A stretch of 64,000 bases of DNA from Xanthomonas theicola (GTDB lineage Bacteria; Pseudomonadota; Gammaproteobacteria; Xanthomonadales; Xanthomonadaceae). The translations under genes were made by a program, and so were the position numbers. Each line of letters begins with the position of its first letter. Within the stretch, counting starts at the first letter, position 1. This document shows, piece by piece, positions 1 to 9,430 of the stretch. The notes beneath the pieces were generated by a model that saw only the letters and a program-made list of their open reading frames with translations, was not told where the DNA came from and made no database searches. The stretch covers positions 3,326,001-3,390,000 of the forward strand of contig NZ_CP049017.1 of assembly GCF_014236795.1 (NCBI RefSeq), in the 5' to 3' direction.

Positions 1-288
1 TGTCGTGCAGAAGCGATGACAGGAGGGGGGTAAGGGCTCGATCGCGCGCGATGGCATCGAGCCATCGTAGGTACTTGTGCATGCAGGCGACGAGGGCGAT
101 CTCGGCGGGTTTGCCTGCGACGGTCAGGCGGGCGTGGGGTGGGCCAATGGGGAGCCGGTGTGGATCGAGGCCCAAGTGGCCATGGACAGCCCCCGCCGCA
201 CGTCGGCGCGTCCGCCCTGGATGCGGCGTTGGCCGCGCCAGCGGCCGCTAGCGCATTTTCGATTCGGGTATTTGCCGCCACTGGCGTG
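1..288. other. Left edge, no gene recognised
   Basis: Only short overlapping open frames are present and none gives a recognisable protein. The dead IS3 transposase begins further right, so this may be decayed IS or accessory DNA. Confidence 0.5.
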
Positions 289-358
289 TTGTGGGAGCGA
301 CTTCAGTCGCGACAAGCTTTGCAAGTAGAGCCATTGGCGACTGAAGTCGCTTCCACAA
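289..358. repeat. REP-type inverted repeat
   Basis: Two arms of about 22 bases (289-310 and 337-358) are inverted copies differing at one position, around the core AGCGACTTCAGTCGC. The core resembles the dispersed REP palindromes of Xanthomonas and Stenotrophomonas intergenic DNA. Related elements lie near 18.05, 21.8, 25.9, 50.3 and 59.5 kb. Confidence 0.7.
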
Positions 359-434
359 GTGGCATCACTTGGATCGGAAGTGTTCTAGGGCGATTGAACG
401 GCGCCAGCCCGACCAGGGCGAGGATCTTGCGCGG

Positions 435-1194
435 ATGCACAGTGCCCAGCTCGGACTGCACACTGTCTATGCGACCAGCCCTCGGAGCAATGGCCGGCCC
501 CGCATGGTGCAGGCGCTGCGTGTCCGTGCCCATGCGGTGGGCCACAAGCGTGTGGCCCGGCTGATGCGTGAGGAGGGCTTGCGGGGCAAGGCCAAGGGCC
601 GCTTCAAGCCTCGCATCACCGGCAGCCGGCATCTGCGCCCAGTGGCCGCAACCGGCTTGCTCGCCAGGTTGCCGTGCACAGCAAGGTGCCGGCGTGGGTC
701 GGCGACATCACTTACCTGCCAACCCGGGAAGGCTGGCTGTACCTGGCCACGGTCATCGACCTGCGCACCGGCCAGATTCTCGGTTACAGCGTGGCCGAGC
801 GCATGCTCGACGACCTGGTGCAGCAGGCCCTGCTCAATGCCTGCGCGATTCACCCGGCCACTGACGGGACGCTGTTCCACTCCGACCGCGGCAGCCAGTA
901 CGCTAGCGGTGATTTCGGCAAAACGTTGGTCGCGCACGGCCTGGTTCAGAGCATGAGCCGCAAGGGCAACTGCTGGGAGCGCGCAGCCTGCCCTCGGGGC
1001 ACAACGCGGTGGCCGAGAGTTTCTTCGCCACGCTCAAGAACGAAGAAGCCACTGGCGTGTACGCGACCAAGGCCGATGCACACGCCGCCATCGCCAGCTA
1101 CATCCACGGCTTCTATAATTCCATCCGCCTGCATAGCGCGCTCGGCTACCTGTCGCCAAACGACTATGCCAAGCGCTTCAGGCAAGCCGCTTGA
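435..1194 (+). pseudogene. IS3-family transposase (OrfB) relic, frameshifted
   Basis: Three consecutive frames together spell an IS3-family integrase. The helical part (HAVGHKRVARLMREEGLRGK) is followed by the DDE core: WVGDITYLPT, then HSDRGSQYAS, then the Glu in AESFFATLKNE, ending IRLHSALGYLSPNDYAKRF. One A is missing near 650 (GCAACC where GCAAACC restores the frame), and a 23-base insertion at 979-1001 splits the codons that would read CWDNAVAE. The OrfA half and the 5' end of OrfB are absent or unrecognisable. No terminal repeats were found, so this is a dead fragment. Confidence 0.85.
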
Positions 1195-1527
1195 CCGAAG
1201 CTTCTTGGCGTCCGTTGTCAGGGGGCAAGTTCATATGGCGTGATAGCAGCGCCAGCCAATCGCCCATCTGCTGGCGCTTGGACTCGCGCTCGTGTCCGGC
1301 AAACAAGCTGATCATCGCAGGGCATCGGCTGTTCTTTCATGCCTTTACGATGCCAAAACAGAGCGGTTTTTAGAGGTGCCCTTCAATCGCGACAGGCCAG
1401 ACCGATAACGGTTGCCACACATGAGCCAGGACACCCGCATTGGTTCCTCCCCACACCACGCTGGGAAGCTTGGCCCGGCCGCGCAGCATGGGCGCGCGGC
1501 TGGCGCAGCGCGGCCGCCGCGCCTGGC
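1195..1527. other. Spacer without a recognised gene
   Basis: The stretch lies between the IS3 relic and the convergent end of the S41 protease gene. No coding pattern, hairpin with a T-run or known repeat stands out. Confidence 0.5.
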
Positions 1528-2967
1528 TCAGTCGCCGGACGCCGGCACCTCGACCTTGGGCGCATCGGTGTTCGGTGCCGCGGGCGCGGCCGACCTCGGC
1601 GCGGACGGCGCGGCCGGCCTCGGCTTCGCCCTGGCCGACTTGGCGGCGGCAGCCTTGGCCACTGCGCCGGGCTGCTTCAGCTCGGCCAGCGCCTGCGCGA
1701 TCGGCGCGTCGCCGGGCAGCACGTCGCCGGCCCTATAGCCCTCGGCGCCTTCGTCATCGCCATGCAGATGGCCGGGCAGCGTCGCTTCGCTGTAGTCGGC
1801 CAGCAGCGCCGGGGGGTTCGCGTCCTGCTTGCTCCCTTCCGGGCGCAACACCACGTCCGGCACGATGCCGCTGGCCTGGATCGACTTGCCGCTGGGCGTG
1901 TAGTAGCGCGCCGTGGTCAGCTTGACCGAGTCGCCGTTGTCCAGCGGCAGCACGGTCTGCACCGACCCCTTGCCGAAGGTGCGGCTGCCGACGATGCGCG
2001 CGCGCTTGTTGTCGCGCAGCGCACCGGCCAGCACCTCCGAGGCGCTGGCCGACCCGGCGTCGACCAGCACGGCCATCGGCGCACCGTCGAGCACATCGCC
2101 GGGTGTGGCATCGAACTTGGAATCGCTGACCGAGATGCGCCCGCGCGTGGTCACGATGGTGCCCTTGTCGAGCACGTCGTCGGCGACCTGCACCGCCGCG
2201 GTCAGCAGGCCGCCGGGGTTGCTGCGCAGGTCCAGCACCAGGCCGCGCACCTTGCCGCCGGCCTGCGTCTGCAACTGCTGCAGCTGCCTGTGGAAGTCCG
2301 CGCCGGTATCGGCCTGGAAGGTGCTGATGCGGATGTAGCCGTAGCCCGGCTCGAGCATGCGGCTGCGCACGCTGGCCACGCGGATGGTCTGCCGGGTCAG
2401 GGTCACATCGAACGGCTTGTCCACTTTCTCGCGGACGATGGTCAGCACCACCTTGCTGCCCGACTCGCCGCGCAACGGCTCCATCGCCTTGACCGCGCTG
2501 ATCGGCTTGCCGTCGATGGCGACGATGATGTCGCCCGAGCGCAGGCCGGCGCGTGCGGCCGGGGTGTCGTCGATCGGCGACACCACCTTGAGCGTGTTGT
2601 CCGGCAACTGCAGCAGCTCCACGCCGATGCCGTCGTAGGCGCCGCTGGCCTGTTCGTCGAAGGCCGCGGCGTCTTCCTTGCTGAAATAGGTGCTGTGCGG
2701 GTCCAGGTCGAGCAGCAGGCCGCGGATCGCCGACTGCATCAGTTTCTTGTCATCGACCGGATCGACATAGGCTTCTTTCACCGCGTTGTAGACCGCCACG
2801 TAGCGGCGGATCTCGTCCAGCGGCACGCGCGAGGTAGCCGATTCGGTGGCATTCGGATCGTCGGCGCTGGCCGCCGGGGCCATGGGCGTCTGCTCGCCGG
2901 CGCGCTGCGCCATCGACGGCAGCGGCGCCAGGGCCAGCAACAGGGCAGCGGACAGGACTACGCGCAT
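1528..2967 (-). CDS. S41 family C-terminal processing peptidase (CtpA/Prc type)
   Basis: The product is a periplasmic serine protease with a Ser-Lys dyad; the family trims C-termini of envelope proteins. The ATG at 2967 was chosen because GGAG lies just upstream and the first residues form a signal peptide ending near SMA at residue 20; an in-frame ATG 33 bases earlier lacks this. A PDZ-like domain spans about residues 110-190. The S41 core follows, with VLDLRSNPGG near 244-253, the catalytic serine region GSASASE at 305-311 and Lys333 in FGKGS. The roughly 100-residue tail is Ala/Pro/Lys-rich and likely disordered. It lies downstream of the EnvC-like gene on the same strand with a gap of about 105 bases, so the two may be co-transcribed. 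Confidence 0.93.
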   Translation of the reverse strand: MRVVLSAALLLALAPLPSMAQRAGEQTPMAPAASADDPNATESATSRVPLDEIRRYVAVYNAVKEAYVDPVDDKKLMQSAIRGLLLDLDPHSTYFSKEDAAAFDEQASGAYDGIGVELLQLPDNTLKVVSPIDDTPAARAGLRSGDIIVAIDGKPISAVKAMEPLRGESGSKVVLTIVREKVDKPFDVTLTRQTIRVASVRSRMLEPGYGYIRISTFQADTGADFHRQLQQLQTQAGGKVRGLVLDLRSNPGGLLTAAVQVADDVLDKGTIVTTRGRISVSDSKFDATPGDVLDGAPMAVLVDAGSASASEVLAGALRDNKRARIVGSRTFGKGSVQTVLPLDNGDSVKLTTARYYTPSGKSIQASGIVPDVVLRPEGSKQDANPPALLADYSEATLPGHLHGDDEGAEGYRAGDVLPGDAPIAQALAELKQPGAVAKAAAAKSARAKPRPAAPSAPRSAAPAAPNTDAPKVEVPASGD

Positions 2968-3072
2968 GAAGCACTCCGGTTGGGGGATGGCCTGCGCCAT
3001 TGGCGGCGCAACTGCCTGGATTATGCGCGAAGCCAGACTGAATTCGCGTTGGCTGGACCGCCGCGGCGGCGT

Positions 3073-4386
3073 TCAGCGCCGCTGCAGCCACGCTGCCGGA
3101 TCCACCGGCTGGCCGTTGCGGCGCAATTCGAAATACAGCGCCGGGCGTCCCTGGCCGCCGGAATTGCCGACCTTGGCCACCGCATCGCCGCGCTTGACCC
3201 GCTCGCCGGGATCGCGCAACAGCGCATCGTTGTGGGCGTACAGGCTCATGTAGCCGTTGCCGTGGTCCAGGATCAGGATCATGCCGTAACCGGTCATCCA
3301 GTCGGAGAACACCACCGTGCCGTCGGCCACCGCCGTGATCGTGCTGCCGGCCGGCGCGGCGATCAGCACCCCGCTGCTGGTACGGCCATCGGGCAGCTTG
3401 CCGCCATAGCGCGCGAGCAGGTCGCCGGACAACGGCCAGCCCAGGCCGCCGACCTTCAGCGCCGGCGCCAAGGCCACCACCTTGGGCGGCGCCTTGCTGC
3501 CGCCGCGCGTCGGATTCTTCGCCGCGGCCTTGGCCTGCGCGGCCTGCTCCGCGGCGGCGCGCTTGGCCGCCGCACGGCGCTCGGCCTCGGCCCGCGCGGC
3601 GGCCGCGCGCAGATTGGCCAGCAGCGTCTCCAGCGCCTTGGCGTCCTGGCCCAGCGCCTTCTCGCGTTCACTGCGGTCCTGGTAGCGCTGGTCCAGTTCC
3701 GAAACCAGGCTGGCGCGCTGCTTGCGGTCGCGCGCCAGTGCCAGCGCCTGTTCCTGCTGCTTGCGCTGCGCCGCGCTCAGCTGCTGCTGCTGCATCACCA
3801 CGTCGCGCTGCACCTGTTCCAGCGCCTGCAGCGCATGGGTCAGCGCGGCGATCCGTTGCGCGCGCTCGCGCTGCAGGTAGCGGTGGTAGGCCAGCAGCCG
3901 GTTGGCGTCGGCCACCCGGTCCTGCGCCAACAGCAACTTCAGCGGTGCATTGCTACCGATCGCATACGCCGCGCGCAGCAACTGCGCCAGTTCGGCACGC
4001 TGCCGCAGCAGACCACCGCGCAGCGTGTCGCACTTGCGCTGCAGTTCGGCCAGGGTCTGCTGCTGCTGGCGCAGCGCCTGCTGGGTCTGCGCCAGGCTGC
4101 GTCCGGTGGCGGCTACTTTCTCGTCGGCGTCGCGCAACTGGCGCGCGGCGTCGCCGCGCTTGCCTTCGAGCTGGCGCCGCTCCTCGGCCACGTTCTTCAG
4201 CTCGCTGCGCACCTTCTCCAGGCGGTGCGCGGCGTCGCGCGGGTTCTGCGCCGCCGCCAGCGCCGCGGCCAGCAGCAACGCCGTCGCCGCCAGTAGCCGC
4301 GGCGCGACGCGCCGGCGTCCGCGCGGGCGCCGTCCCGCCGCGGCGGGTGACGCGGGACGCAACGGAACGAAGACAGTCGCGGGCAA
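3073..4386 (-). CDS. envC: EnvC-like murein hydrolase activator (degenerate M23/LytM domain)
   Basis: The product activates cell-separation amidases in the periplasm rather than cutting peptidoglycan itself. An Arg-rich N-terminus leads into a hydrophobic export segment (about residues 30-46). A long Ala/Gln/Arg-rich coiled coil covers about 50-300 and an M23/LytM fold occupies the last 130 residues. The metal ligands of active M23 enzymes are missing: the usual GxxHxGxD reads GRTSSGVLI, and the final His-x-His motif is replaced around PALYFELRR. This loss is typical of EnvC. At 437 residues it matches the family. The pairing with an S41 protease downstream is common in Xanthomonas-type genomes. 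Confidence 0.9.
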   Translation of the reverse strand: MPATVFVPLRPASPAAAGRRPRGRRRVAPRLLAATALLLAAALAAAQNPRDAAHRLEKVRSELKNVAEERRQLEGKRGDAARQLRDADEKVAATGRSLAQTQQALRQQQQTLAELQRKCDTLRGGLLRQRAELAQLLRAAYAIGSNAPLKLLLAQDRVADANRLLAYHRYLQRERAQRIAALTHALQALEQVQRDVVMQQQQLSAAQRKQQEQALALARDRKQRASLVSELDQRYQDRSEREKALGQDAKALETLLANLRAAAARAEAERRAAAKRAAAEQAAQAKAAAKNPTRGGSKAPPKVVALAPALKVGGLGWPLSGDLLARYGGKLPDGRTSSGVLIAAPAGSTITAVADGTVVFSDWMTGYGMILILDHGNGYMSLYAHNDALLRDPGERVKRGDAVAKVGNSGGQGRPALYFELRRNGQPVDPAAWLQRR

Positions 4387-4487
4387 GGGCGTGGTCCAGT
4401 GACTTCAGGCAGATGCGGATTGTAGCGAAGCGTGTTGTGATCGCCCCACGATTGGCACCGCGACCAGCCAGCACCCTGGAGGGGATG

Positions 4488-5150
4488 ATGAAGCGTACGC
4501 ATTTCTCGGCCATGTTGGCGCTGGCCCTGGCCGCCGGCCCGGCCCTGGCGGCGGAAGACATCAGCAAGGTCAACGGCAGCATCACCGCCGAGTCCGGCAA
4601 GCAATACGGCGACCTGGAAACCGTGAACGGCAGCATCACCATCGAATCAGGGGCCACCGCTGGCAACGTGGAAACCGTCAACGGCGGCATCAAACTCGCC
4701 GGCAACGCGCAGGCCCGGGACCTGTCCACGGTCAACGGCGGCATCCGCGTGGGCCGGCAGGCGCAGATCGCCGGTTCCATCCAGACGGTCAACGGCGGCA
4801 TCTTCGTCGACCGCGGCGGCCGCGTCGGCGGCGGCGTGGAGAGCGTCAACGGCAACATCGGCCTGGTCGCCACGCAACTGGAGCGCGGCATCGAGACGGT
4901 CAACGGCGACATCACCGTCGGCCACGACTCGCACGTCGGCGGCGCAATCGAGATCAAGAAGCCGAGCTTCAGCATGTCGTTCAAACCGTCGCGCAAACCA
5001 CGCGTCATCATCGGCCCGCGCGCGGTGATCGACGGCCCGCTGCACTTCGAACGCGAGGTGACCCTGCTCGTGCACCGTAGCGCCAAGATCGGTTCGATCA
5101 GCGGCGCCACCGCGCAGTCGTTCGACGGCGATACCGCGCCGGACAACTGA
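4488..5150 (+). CDS. Secreted VNG-repeat protein of unknown function
   Basis: This 220-residue protein has a clear signal peptide (MKRTHFSAMLALALAAGPALA) and about seven repeats of 17-20 residues, each opening with [TS]VNG[GSND]I. Regular repeats of this kind suggest a right-handed beta-helix or DUF4097-like sheet fold. The C-terminal 60 residues are basic and not repetitive. A strong GGAGGGG site precedes two tandem ATG codons (4485 and 4488); 4488 gives the better spacing. The gene diverges from the EnvC-like gene, leaving about 100 bases for two promoters. A surface or periplasmic structural role is inference only. Confidence 0.8.
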   Translation: MKRTHFSAMLALALAAGPALAAEDISKVNGSITAESGKQYGDLETVNGSITIESGATAGNVETVNGGIKLAGNAQARDLSTVNGGIRVGRQAQIAGSIQTVNGGIFVDRGGRVGGGVESVNGNIGLVATQLERGIETVNGDITVGHDSHVGGAIEIKKPSFSMSFKPSRKPRVIIGPRAVIDGPLHFEREVTLLVHRSAKIGSISGATAQSFDGDTAPDN

Positions 5151-5228
5151 TCCGGCAGCGCCGCCGGCGGCGCCGCGAGCGTGGGGCTTGCCTATAGAAT
5201 CGGGATTCCCCAGACCCCAGGACGCCCC

Positions 5229-6956
5229 ATGTCCCGCAAGCTCGTGCTGTGCCTGGTTGCGGCCGCCGCACTGACCGCGTGCAAGCGCGAAGCACCGGCG
5301 CCGGCTGCCGATACCGCCCCGGCGACCGCCTCGGCGCCCCCCGCGGTCCACGCATTTTCCGCAGGCATCACCCCGGCCGACTTCGGCGAGCTGGTCAAGA
5401 CCCTGTCCTCGGACGCGTTCGAAGGCCGCGGTCCCGGCACCGTCGGCGAGGACAAGACCGTCGCCTACATCCGCGACCAGATGCGGCGCATCGGCCTGCA
5501 GCCGGGCAACGGCGACAGCTGGTTCCAGGATGTGGCGATGACCGAGACCACGGCCGACCCGGGCACCACGCTGAAGCTGGAACACAACGGCAAGCCGCGC
5601 GAACTGAAGTTCGGCACCGACATGGTGATCGGCACGCGCAGCGGACAGGCCGAGGTCAAGATCGATGCCAGCGACATGGTGTTCGTCGGCTATGGCGTGG
5701 ACGCGCCGGAACAGAAGTGGGACGACTACGCGGGCCAGGACTGGAAGGGCAAGACGGTGGTGATGTTCGTCAACGACCCCGGCTTCCACAGCGAGGACGG
5801 CACGCTGTTCGAAGGCAAGCGCATGACCTATTACGGACGCTGGACCTACAAGTTCGAGGAAGCCGCGCGCAAGGGCGCTGCCGCCGCACTGATCGTGCAC
5901 GACGCTGCCGGCGCCAGCTACGGCTGGGACGTGGTGAAGCATTCCTGGTCCGGCGCGCAGTACGACCTGCCGGCCAAGGACGATCCCGAGCCACGCATCC
6001 CGGCGCAGGGCTGGATCACCGCCGACGCCGCCGGGCAACTGTTCGCCGACGCCGGGCTGGATCTGGCGCAGGCCTACAAGGACGCCGGCAAGCGCGGCTT
6101 CAAGCCGGTACCGCTGAAGACCAAGCTGTCGGTGGACCTGAAGAGCACGATCTCCGCGAAGACGTCCCGCAACGTGGTCGGCGTGCTGCCCGGCCGCCGC
6201 CGCGCCGACGAGGCGGTGCTTTACATGGCGCACTGGGATCACCTCGGCAAGCATGAAGGCGAACCCGGCGACAACATCTACAACGGTGCGGTCGACAACG
6301 CGACCGGCGTCGCCGGCATCCTTGAGATCGCCGATGCCTTCGCGCACCAGCAGCCCAGGCCGGAGCGCTCGGTGGTGTTCCTGGCCGTGACATTGGAAGA
6401 ATCGGGCCTGCTCGGTTCCAAGTACTACGTCGCCCATCCGACCTTTCCGCTGAACAAGATCGCCGGCGTCATCAATCTCGACGCCATGGCGGTCGCCGGC
6501 CGCGCCAAGGACCTGGTGGTCAACGGCTTCGGCAGTTCCGAACTGGAGGACCTGCTCAAGCCGATCGCCGCCGCGCAGGGCCGCGTGTTGCATGCCGAGT
6601 CGTCGCCGCAGAGCGGCCTCTACTTCCGTTCCGACCACTTCAACTTCGCCAAGGCCGGGGTGCCGGCGCTGTACATCGATGGCGGCGAAGATCTGGTCGA
6701 TGGCGGCATCGATGCCGGCAAGCGCGCCTCCGCGGACTACAGCAAGCACCGCTACCACACGCCCGCCGATCAGTACGATCCGGCCACCTGGAAGCTCGAT
6801 GGGGTGATGGACGACCTGCAGGCCGTGTACGGGGTCGGCAAGGAACTGGCGGCAGGCGACGCCTGGCCGAACTGGTATCCGGACAACCCGTTCAAGGCGG
6901 CACGCGACGGCATGATGGGCGGCGCCGAGCCGGCGACGACGGCGCCGGGCAAATGA
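5229..6956 (+). CDS. M28 family zinc peptidase, lipoprotein, with PA-type insert
   Basis: A 575-residue predicted outer-membrane or periplasmic lipoprotein metallopeptidase. The ATG at 5229 places a lipobox (LTAC, Cys18) after a hydrophobic stretch, which argues against the in-frame ATG at 5181. A PA-like insertion (about residues 140-290) precedes the M28 catalytic part. The zinc ligands are visible in order: His-x-Asp in AHWDHLG, Asp in GAVDNATG, Glu-Glu in LEESGLLGS, Asp in NLDAM and His in SDHFNF. The family comprises aminopeptidases. TATAGAAT sits about 30 bases upstream as a possible -10 region, without a clear -35 box. Confidence 0.92.
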   Translation: MSRKLVLCLVAAAALTACKREAPAPAADTAPATASAPPAVHAFSAGITPADFGELVKTLSSDAFEGRGPGTVGEDKTVAYIRDQMRRIGLQPGNGDSWFQDVAMTETTADPGTTLKLEHNGKPRELKFGTDMVIGTRSGQAEVKIDASDMVFVGYGVDAPEQKWDDYAGQDWKGKTVVMFVNDPGFHSEDGTLFEGKRMTYYGRWTYKFEEAARKGAAAALIVHDAAGASYGWDVVKHSWSGAQYDLPAKDDPEPRIPAQGWITADAAGQLFADAGLDLAQAYKDAGKRGFKPVPLKTKLSVDLKSTISAKTSRNVVGVLPGRRRADEAVLYMAHWDHLGKHEGEPGDNIYNGAVDNATGVAGILEIADAFAHQQPRPERSVVFLAVTLEESGLLGSKYYVAHPTFPLNKIAGVINLDAMAVAGRAKDLVVNGFGSSELEDLLKPIAAAQGRVLHAESSPQSGLYFRSDHFNFAKAGVPALYIDGGEDLVDGGIDAGKRASADYSKHRYHTPADQYDPATWKLDGVMDDLQAVYGVGKELAAGDAWPNWYPDNPFKAARDGMMGGAEPATTAPGK

Positions 6957-7201
6957 ACGGCCGACCCCCGCGTTGGCGAGGACGGCGCTGCGGCGCCGTT
7001 GTCGTTCAAACCCTCGCATCGTCCGTACCGCAACCGCAACCGCGCGCAGCCGACCGTCAGGTTGCGCGTCGATGCCGACACGGCACACGGCACGGCCCCA
7101 TGTACAGGAACGCCCGGGCACTTGCGTGTCCGGGCGCAGCGTGACGCGGCTCGACCGGTGTGGCAGGCCGCGCGTCGAGGCGTCCTGCCACACGTCTGGG
7201 A

Positions 7202-8267
7202 TCAGGCCGCCACCCTGGTTTTCTCCAGGGTGGCCATGTCGATGACGAAGCGGTACTCCGCGTCGCCCTTAAGCACGCGCTCGTAGGCCTCGTTGATCTG
7301 CGCCGTCTCGATCATCTCGATGTCGGGCACGGCGCCATGCTTCGCGCAGAAATCGAGCATCTCCTGGGTCTCGCGGATGCCGCCGATCAGCGAGCCGGCC
7401 AGCTGCCGGCGCTTGATGACCAAGTTGAACACTGCCGGCGACGGATGCGGTTCGGCCGGTACGCCGACCAGCGTCATGGTGCCATCGCGCTTGAGCAACG
7501 TCAGGTACGCGTCCAAGTCGTGCGGCCCAGCGACCGTGTTGAGGATGAATCGAAGCTGTTGGGGTGTGCTGCCATCTCTTCCGGCAGTTTGGACACCACC
7601 ACTTCATCGGCGCCCAGGCGCAGCGCATCCTCCTTCTTGTTCACCGAAGTCGTGAACAGCACCACACGCGCGTCCATCGCATGCGCGATCTTCACGCCCA
7701 TATGGCCCAGCCCGCCCAGGCCGACGATGCCGACCTTCTTCCCTGGCTCGACCTTCCAATGGCGCAGCGGCGAATAGGTGGTGATGCCGGCGCACAGCAG
7801 CGGCACCACCGCGGCCAGGTCCTGCTCGCCATGCCGGATGCGCAGCACATACTTCTGATCGACGACGATGTGGTCGGAATAGCCGCCATAGGTGTTCTCG
7901 CCACCGAACATGGGACCGTTGTAGGTGCCCACGAAGCCGTTCTCGCAATACTGCTCTTCGCCGTCGGCACAGGACAGGCACTGGCGGCAGCTGTCGACCA
8001 TGCAACCGACCCCGGCCAGATCGCCGACCTTGAAGGCCTGACCTGGTCGCCGACCGCGGTCACGCGCCCGACGATCTCGTGTCCGGGCACGGATGGATAC
8101 GGGGTATTGTGCCATTCGTTGCGCGCGGTATGCAGGTCGGAAGGGAAGACGCCGCAGTAGAGAATCTCGATGCTGACGCGTGCGGTCCATTCGCGCGGCG
8201 CTCGAACGCGTAGGGGGGTCAGCGGCTGATCGGACGCCCGTGCGGCGTATCCATTGGCTTGGGTCAT
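7202..8267 (-). pseudogene. Zinc-dependent alcohol dehydrogenase (AdhC/YahK type), two frameshifts
   Basis: Three frames read in turn give a complete MDR-type NADPH alcohol dehydrogenase. The N-terminal part (ATG at 8267) runs to VTAVGDQV. The middle carries the structural-zinc cysteines (CMVDSCRQCLSC...QYC) and the Rossmann GLGGLGHMG. The C-terminal part runs from DAYLTLLKRDG to the end. One base is missing near 8039 (plus strand GGCCTGACC where GGCCTTGACC restores the frame) and one near 7549 (GATGAATCG where GATGAAATCG would). The catalytic-zinc motif normally reading CGVCHSD is CGVFPSD, so the Cys ligand is also gone. The family reduces aldehydes. Confidence 0.9.
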
Positions 8268-8389
8268 GTGAAAGTTCTCGGGTAGGGGGGCGGTCTCAAG
8301 AATCGAGTGCAGCGCGTGATTTGTCGCATCCCGGCCGATCATCTGGCCGCTTGTGGAACAGGATCGGATGCTCCTGGCACCCGTTCTTC

Positions 8390-8656
8390 ATGGCCTGCAC
8401 AGGCGTTTTGCTGCGCAGCGCCGACTGCGGCAACGGGGGTGGGTCGCAGCCTCTGGAACGGCAACGTCAGGTTCAGATCGCCGCAGGCACGTTGGCGGTG
8501 CTCGGTACCGTGCTGGGTGCAGGTGTCTCGCCGTGGTTTCTCTTGCTTTCGGGCTTCGTGGGAGCAGGCCTCGTATTCGCCGGCGTTACAGGCTTCTGCG
8601 GCTTGGCCCACGTGCTGATGCGCATGCCCTGGAACTACCCGGGATCGGGTGTCTGA
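8390..8656 (+). CDS. Small DUF2892-type membrane protein, probably a remnant
   Basis: The C-terminal 60 residues carry two hydrophobic helices with the pattern [14 protein letters not shown], then [17 protein letters not shown], then LMRMPWN. This matches the YgaP/DUF2892 module that often follows a rhodanese domain. No rhodanese domain is present. The N-terminal 25 residues have no family resemblance, so the ATG at 8390 may be fortuitous. It lies in a decayed stretch between two pseudogenes, so it could be the surviving tail of a larger gene. Confidence 0.5.
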   Translation: MACTGVLLRSADCGNGGGSQPLERQRQVQIAAGTLAVLGTVLGAGVSPWFLLLSGFVGAGLVFAGVTGFCGLAHVLMRMPWNYPGSGV

Positions 8657-9430
8657 GAGTCGGCAGTGACTTCAGTGCACACGGCTGTATTGCCCCCTCC
8701 AAAACAGACGCCAAGAAGCCATCATGGCCGCAGGCCGACACCACGCGGCATCGTCGAACTCGCTCGCTGGCGCACGCAGCAGCCCGCGCAAGCGGGGAAT
8801 CGGATGGGCTTCAACCTGACCCCGCCCCACCGCAGACTCGAAGATGGCCGACAGCTCGCCTTCGATATGGATGGCCGCCCACGCGCCATGGGACTTGCAC
8901 TTCCAGCGGCGGGCGAATCTGCTTGACGCCAATGTCGCTTATCGGCAACCCGTCGAACTTGGGAGACGGCTGTTTCCTGATGCGCGACTCTTTGGCTCGG
9001 TAGAAGCTGAATGCGAAAACAAGTTTCATGTCCGCAAGGTAAGCATGCACCACCATGGCGAACGAGCTTTCACGGACGCGCTCGCGTTCCTCCAGCACCG
9101 CCAGATTGCGCTGTTTGATCCGCTACCGAACGCTACTGAGATCCAGACGCCGATCACACGTTTAAACCTTGATCGGTCGGCAAAGGGCCGTGAATGCTAG
9201 GTTTCGTGGAGAAGTTCGGGCCACGGTCTTTGCAGGAATCGCTGGAAGTACCCCCAGTTGTACCCCCCAAAGGGGATATCGGGGTGGGGATGATAGATCA
9301 GTCTGGATGCCGGTGCCAGCGCTGCGCCCAGCCGGATAAAACGGTTGTGGCGCAGACCGCATTGTTGGCTGACGTTCGAGATGGCACGCGATGAGGTGCA
9401 GGGGAACGGGCCGCTGGGGCCCTACTTCTC
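8657..9430. other. Gene-poor stretch in the decay zone
   Basis: No frame gives a recognisable protein. Minus-strand readings around 8672-9098 look protein-like in part but match nothing I know and shift frame. Given the ICE-type fragment that follows, this may be degraded mobile DNA. Confidence 0.45.

Noticed and set aside
3482..3685. Small Ala/Arg-rich plus-strand frame in envC
   Set aside because: It is an antisense artefact of the Ala-rich coiled coil.
1339..4296. A very long plus-strand open frame (985 codons)
   Set aside because: It is antisense to the S41 protease and EnvC-like genes, has Arg/Ala/His-rich low-complexity composition and no domain; it results from high GC.
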